A stretch of DNA of 64,000 bases from positions 768,501-832,500 of the forward strand of contig JBAIZL010000006.1 of assembly GCA_036971475.1 (NCBI GenBank), given 5' to 3'. The notes under the pieces were generated by a model. The model had not been told where the DNA came from. It saw only the letters and a list, made by a program, of their open reading frames with translations, and made no database searches. This DNA comes from Prosapia bicincta (lineage: Eukaryota > Arthropoda > Insecta > Hemiptera > Cercopidae). Positions 60,421 through 64,000 of this stretch are shown here, one piece after another. A program made the translations under genes and the position numbers. Every line of letters begins with the position of its first letter. The stretch's first letter is position 1.

Positions 60421-61799
60421 CATTCATGGCAGTCCTTTCTCCTGCCCTGGATACCAGTATTTTATATCTGGCTAAATAAATATTTTAAGCTTTCCAGTGT
60501 TCTAACACATTCCATAATTAATTAAAATTCTCATTACGAAATTCAAATATTAAAATGAAATGTTAATAAACCCCAGCAAAACTTCGGTTAATATAAAATG
60601 TCTAGCTTATGCAACGTGCAAGGCAGTGTTTTGGAAATGGTGGAAGGAATTAACTGTAAATTTTCATTCCTCAAACTTCGATTTCACAGAAAAATGTTGA
60701 GGCTACGATAGTTCTTTGGAATTTCGTTAAAACTACATCATCTGTCACGACGGCTACTTCGTCATGGGTATAAAATCATAACTAAGGTCATTCTTAGGTT
60801 TTATTTCTCAAGTAAGCGGTGTTCGCCAAACCAAGTCATGAACATTGAAGGGGTTTAATAACTTTGTACGAGAACTATTCTTATCGACAGTTCTCAATGT
60901 GGTATCAACTTTATTTACTAGAAAACTATCTTGAAATTATTTTATATGTAAAGCTTGAAGATAATAAGAAAATATGTTACAAATCTGGCAATTTAAATAA
61001 CCTTATTCACTTAATACCAGACTCAAATTAAATTGTTTAATGATTTTTTTGTGGCACTAACTTGAAAACTCTCTCAGGTGGGTTGGTTTGAAAATATGAC
61101 TACACTGGATGACACATAACTTGGTCATGTATATATAGCTCAAAAGATCACAAGAACAACATTTTATAAATTTGTTGTATTTTAATTTTCTTTATTAACA
61201 ATGTGTTACTACTGTTTTTCCCCACTCTGCAGTTGTTACAAGCCTGTTAACTTGGAATGTTGCGAATGCCAGAAACATTAATACTCTGTTTTTTGCCAGT
61301 AAGGTTTAGAAGAGATGCCTAGTAGTTAGGTAACTCAATGGAAATTAGTTATAAAATATTTTTATCTTGATAACGATAAAAATAATTTAAGAACTGCTAG
61401 TTATTTTGTCGCAGTACCGACGTTGAAGAACTAGTGCCGTATATTCCACATCGGCTTAAACAGCAAAGTAAAATGTAAAGCATCTCCAATAATGAAGGGG
61501 CATTTCGTTTTAACATACGATGAAACATTTTTAAAGACAAATTCGCGTGATGTGCTAGCTGCAAAGTAGATTTAGTAGACGGAACCACTGTGTTAATGCA
61601 AACGCGCTGTGTGCGCACGAAACTATTGTAGCCTATTGGGTTCTAGAATGATCGGCTATAAGACAATATTATTGTCATTGTGAAGAAAGCTTGGTCTGTG
61701 TCTAGGAGCTCGAAAATCTTCAATCCGGCCCTGTAAAGAACTATATTTTTAAATGCTTTCTTCCTACAAGAAATTAGCGCCATTCTAATTAGGAAAAAC

Positions 61800-61837
<38 letters not shown>

Positions 61838-62505
61838 CAGGAATCGTCGTGCTCGATTATCCACTGATTAATGTCCCGATTTTTTTAAATGTGTATGCTG
61901 TGTATTTTATTGCGAAAATAATTAATTATCTTTTGCGCCTTAATTATGTATTACTTGTTTTGATCGAATTAAACGATTAAAGCAAAAGCCTATTTGAGTT
62001 AATGAAAATATTATTTCTTATGATGGAACAACAAAGTCGCTCGGAAGGATTTCTAGTCCGTTTGTTACCGCTCATCTCGCTCTGTTGTCTCACTCTCGCT
62101 CAAGCGACCCCGTCTCTGGCCGCCACCGCTCCATAGATGTCAAAACAAAACACAAAGGAAAGGTAGTTCCATTTTATCTAGTTATACAAACTGAAATGGC
62201 TATTACTGAAGTATAATTGTAATTGTAAACCGAAGTTCAAATTTGTAATTTAAACAAAACCATTACTTTTATCCCATATGTTTGTCATGCTTTCAGAAAT
62301 TTGTACTTTTAACGGAACTTTTAAAATGCTTCACCATATGACCAACATGTTAATTAAATTCATTGGTAGAGGATATCAATAAATTATATAGGGATTGTAA
62401 CCGTATACAACTTGATAGGATCGAGAATCAACTTAAGAATCAAAAATCGAAAACAAATTTTAAGAATAGAAATCGGAATCGAAAATTTTAGGTACTGGGC
62501 CATCC

Positions 62506-62510
<5 letters not shown>
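60421..62510. other. no gene recognised; one (AT)n tract
   Basis: (AT)n at 61802-61836. The segment 62035-62130 is locally GC-rich (CCGTCTCTGGCCGCCACCGC) but has no supported exon. The remainder is AT-rich. Confidence 0.45.
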
Positions 62511-62512
<2 letters not shown>

Positions 62513-62560
<48 letters not shown>

Positions 62561-62851
62561 TGAAATAAAATAATTTTCATAAACAAGAATATACGAGTAT
62601 TACTTCATTTTATTGTTGATTGAAGCTTTTCGCTAATTTACATTATTAGCATTTTCAAAATTTATAAATCACTGTCCAGTTATGTGACTAGAGTAAGACT
62701 GTCTACAACAGTCTTACTCTAGTCACATAACTGGACAGTGATTTATAAATTTTGAAAATGCTAATAATGTAAATTAGCGAAAAGCTTCAATCAACAATAA
62801 AATGAAGTAATACTCGTATATTCTTGTTTATGAAAATTATTTTATTTCACC
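62513..62851. repeat. (AT)n followed by a perfect 293-bp palindrome
   Basis: (AT)n at 62512-62558. The palindrome spans 62559-62851, with arms of ~143 nt that I read as identical and a ~5-nt centre (CTACA). Each arm has a hammerhead-like motif with a UUGAAAA box. The tail GTATATTCTTGTTTATGAAA corresponds to the family A tail. Confidence 0.9.
62749..62792 (+). ncRNA. hammerhead-like motif with U3-A8 core (family A variant); mirror at 62618-62661 minus
   Basis: UUGAAAA (62752-62758), U, stem II GCUAAU/AUUAGC (six perfect pairs), GAAA (62779-62782), self-complementary AAGCUU (62782-62787), C at 62788, then AAU pairing with the AUU before the box. It has the same layout as the canonical family A copies, but with C3 to U and G8 to A together. 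Confidence 0.45.
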
Positions 62852-62890
62852 ATACATATTTAACAAGAAAAAATAATTCGTCCAAGTTTT

Positions 62891-63270
<380 letters not shown>

Positions 63271-63735
63271 TACTAACTCCTCTGACTTTCAAAATTTCAA
63301 CGGCCATTTACAAATGAAAAATCATAATACGTAAGGTGTCAGCGAGGCTTCAAATTTCATTATACTTTGATCTATGATCAAAATCAAAAACACTTGTCAT
63401 TCAAAGTGTTTACCATAACTTATGCAAGGTCACTATGTCAGGCGCCAATCTCAGCGGCTCCGTGAGGCTTACGTACATGTCTCCTTCCAACAGCTTTGAG
63501 TTCTTACATGCGAGCTAAATTCAAACTAATAATGTGTCATCTATTCCTCGAGTTATAGAAATACCATAACTGAATTCTCCTTGTCCAGTTATACTATACG
63601 CCGTCTCAGGTCAAGTTGACGCAAGCCAGGTAGCTGGGTGATTAGGACCGGCCTAGGCCTATGAATAGGCTGGGACAGCCCGGCGAGACATCCCATTAGT
63701 GATGCATCGCCGATTGCGCTATTTAAAAATGTTAA
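63271..63735. other. no gene recognised
   Basis: Unassigned sequence of mixed composition, with a locally GC-rich patch at 63635-63720 (CCGGCCTAGGCC). Confidence 0.4.
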
Positions 63736-63737
63736 TT

Positions 63738-63988
63738 TAATAAATACGCATTACACGTAGATACGGTTCTCTTAATTACTAATAAACAAAAAATTGCGTG
63801 TTTATCTGAAGTTAATCGACCGACTTTATGTTTGATTACCGGCTACGCTTCGTATAGCGTAACTTTCCTTCGGTATAGATAATCACACTTAAAGTCGGCC
63901 GATAACTTCAGACAAACACGCAATTGTTTGTTTAATAGTAATTAAGAAAACCGTATCTACGTGTCCCCCACATAATGCTTATTTATTA
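63738..63988. mobile_element. long-TIR foldback MITE
   Basis: Arms from TAATAAAT (63738) and ATTTATTA (63981-63988) inward are inverted: CACGTAGATACGGTT, TTAATTACTA, AAACAATTGCGTGTTT and AAAGTCGG..GAT appear in both. Each arm is ~100 nt with small indels (GTGGGGG on the right only). The ~50-nt loop contains GGCTACGCTTCGTATAGCG. No coding capacity. Superfamily not assigned. Confidence 0.75.
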
Positions 63989-64000
63989 GATAAAGGTTTT

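Noticed and set aside
60080..60475. Leu/Ser/Pro-rich protein
   Set aside because: Translation of the pyrimidine-rich minisatellite; composition and repeat origin argue against a gene.

Overview
This window is animal nuclear DNA, most likely from an arthropod. It is AT-rich and full of (AT)n, (GT)n and (GA)n tracts. Its spliced genes have long introns with GT..AG junctions. It carries relics of almost every eukaryotic transposon class: hAT/DUF4371, piggyBac, Tigger (pogo), mariner, BEL/Pao, Ty3/Gypsy, Penelope-like elements (PLEs) and a tRNA-derived SINE. The Gypsy element has a tRNA-Ser-type primer site and AGTT..AACT long terminal repeats (LTRs), as in insect 17.6/297-like elements. I could not fix the species.

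The host genes I can support are three cytochrome b5 paralogues. Gene 1 (plus strand, 12675-22778, four exons) is complete: a heme domain with the HPGG motif and two histidine ligands, plus a C-terminal membrane anchor. Gene 2 (minus, exons at 9747-9851 and 9535-9663) lies head-to-head with gene 1; its 3' exons were not found. Gene 3 (minus, exons at 48073-48195, 35837-35965, 34144-34214 and 30969-31047) converges on gene 1; its ~12 kb first intron has absorbed a minisatellite, a Tigger derivative and a complete Gypsy retrotransposon. The heme-binding exon is 129 nt, phase 0 to phase 0, in all three.

Layout: 1-1.5 kb, broken DUF4371/hAT-like transposase. 2-5 kb, foldback repeat and a piggyBac pseudogene split by a hAT MITE with a perfect 8-bp target duplication. 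6.4-8.9 kb, PLE fragment and an internally deleted BEL/Pao element. 9.5-22.8 kb, cytochrome b5 genes 2 and 1, with intronic PLE foldbacks, a SINE and a piggyBac MITE. 23-31 kb, second piggyBac pseudogene, degenerate Tigger, SINE, mariner remnant. 31-48 kb, gene 3 with its intronic insertions. 48.7-52.9 kb, three G-rich minisatellite blocks; the largest has a 36-bp unit organised into a ~470-bp higher-order repeat. 53-64 kb, further minisatellites, microsatellites, PLE foldbacks and a long-TIR MITE, with no gene I can recognise.

The most interesting thread is a set of hammerhead ribozyme-like motifs, many in head-to-head PLE-type foldbacks beside (AT)n tracts. They share one architecture: a ~4-bp stem I, the CUGANGA box, one extra nucleotide, stem II, GAAA, a self-complementary stem III (AAGCUU, ACGGCCGU or AUGCGU) and a cleavage position. 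Such short palindromic stem III sequences suit dimeric type I hammerheads, which are known from PLEs. Two families replace the catalytic C3-G8 pair with U3-A8, a change that keeps the pair. In one foldback the inverted arms stop exactly at the predicted cleavage position. All of this is read by eye and needs covariance-model and cleavage tests.
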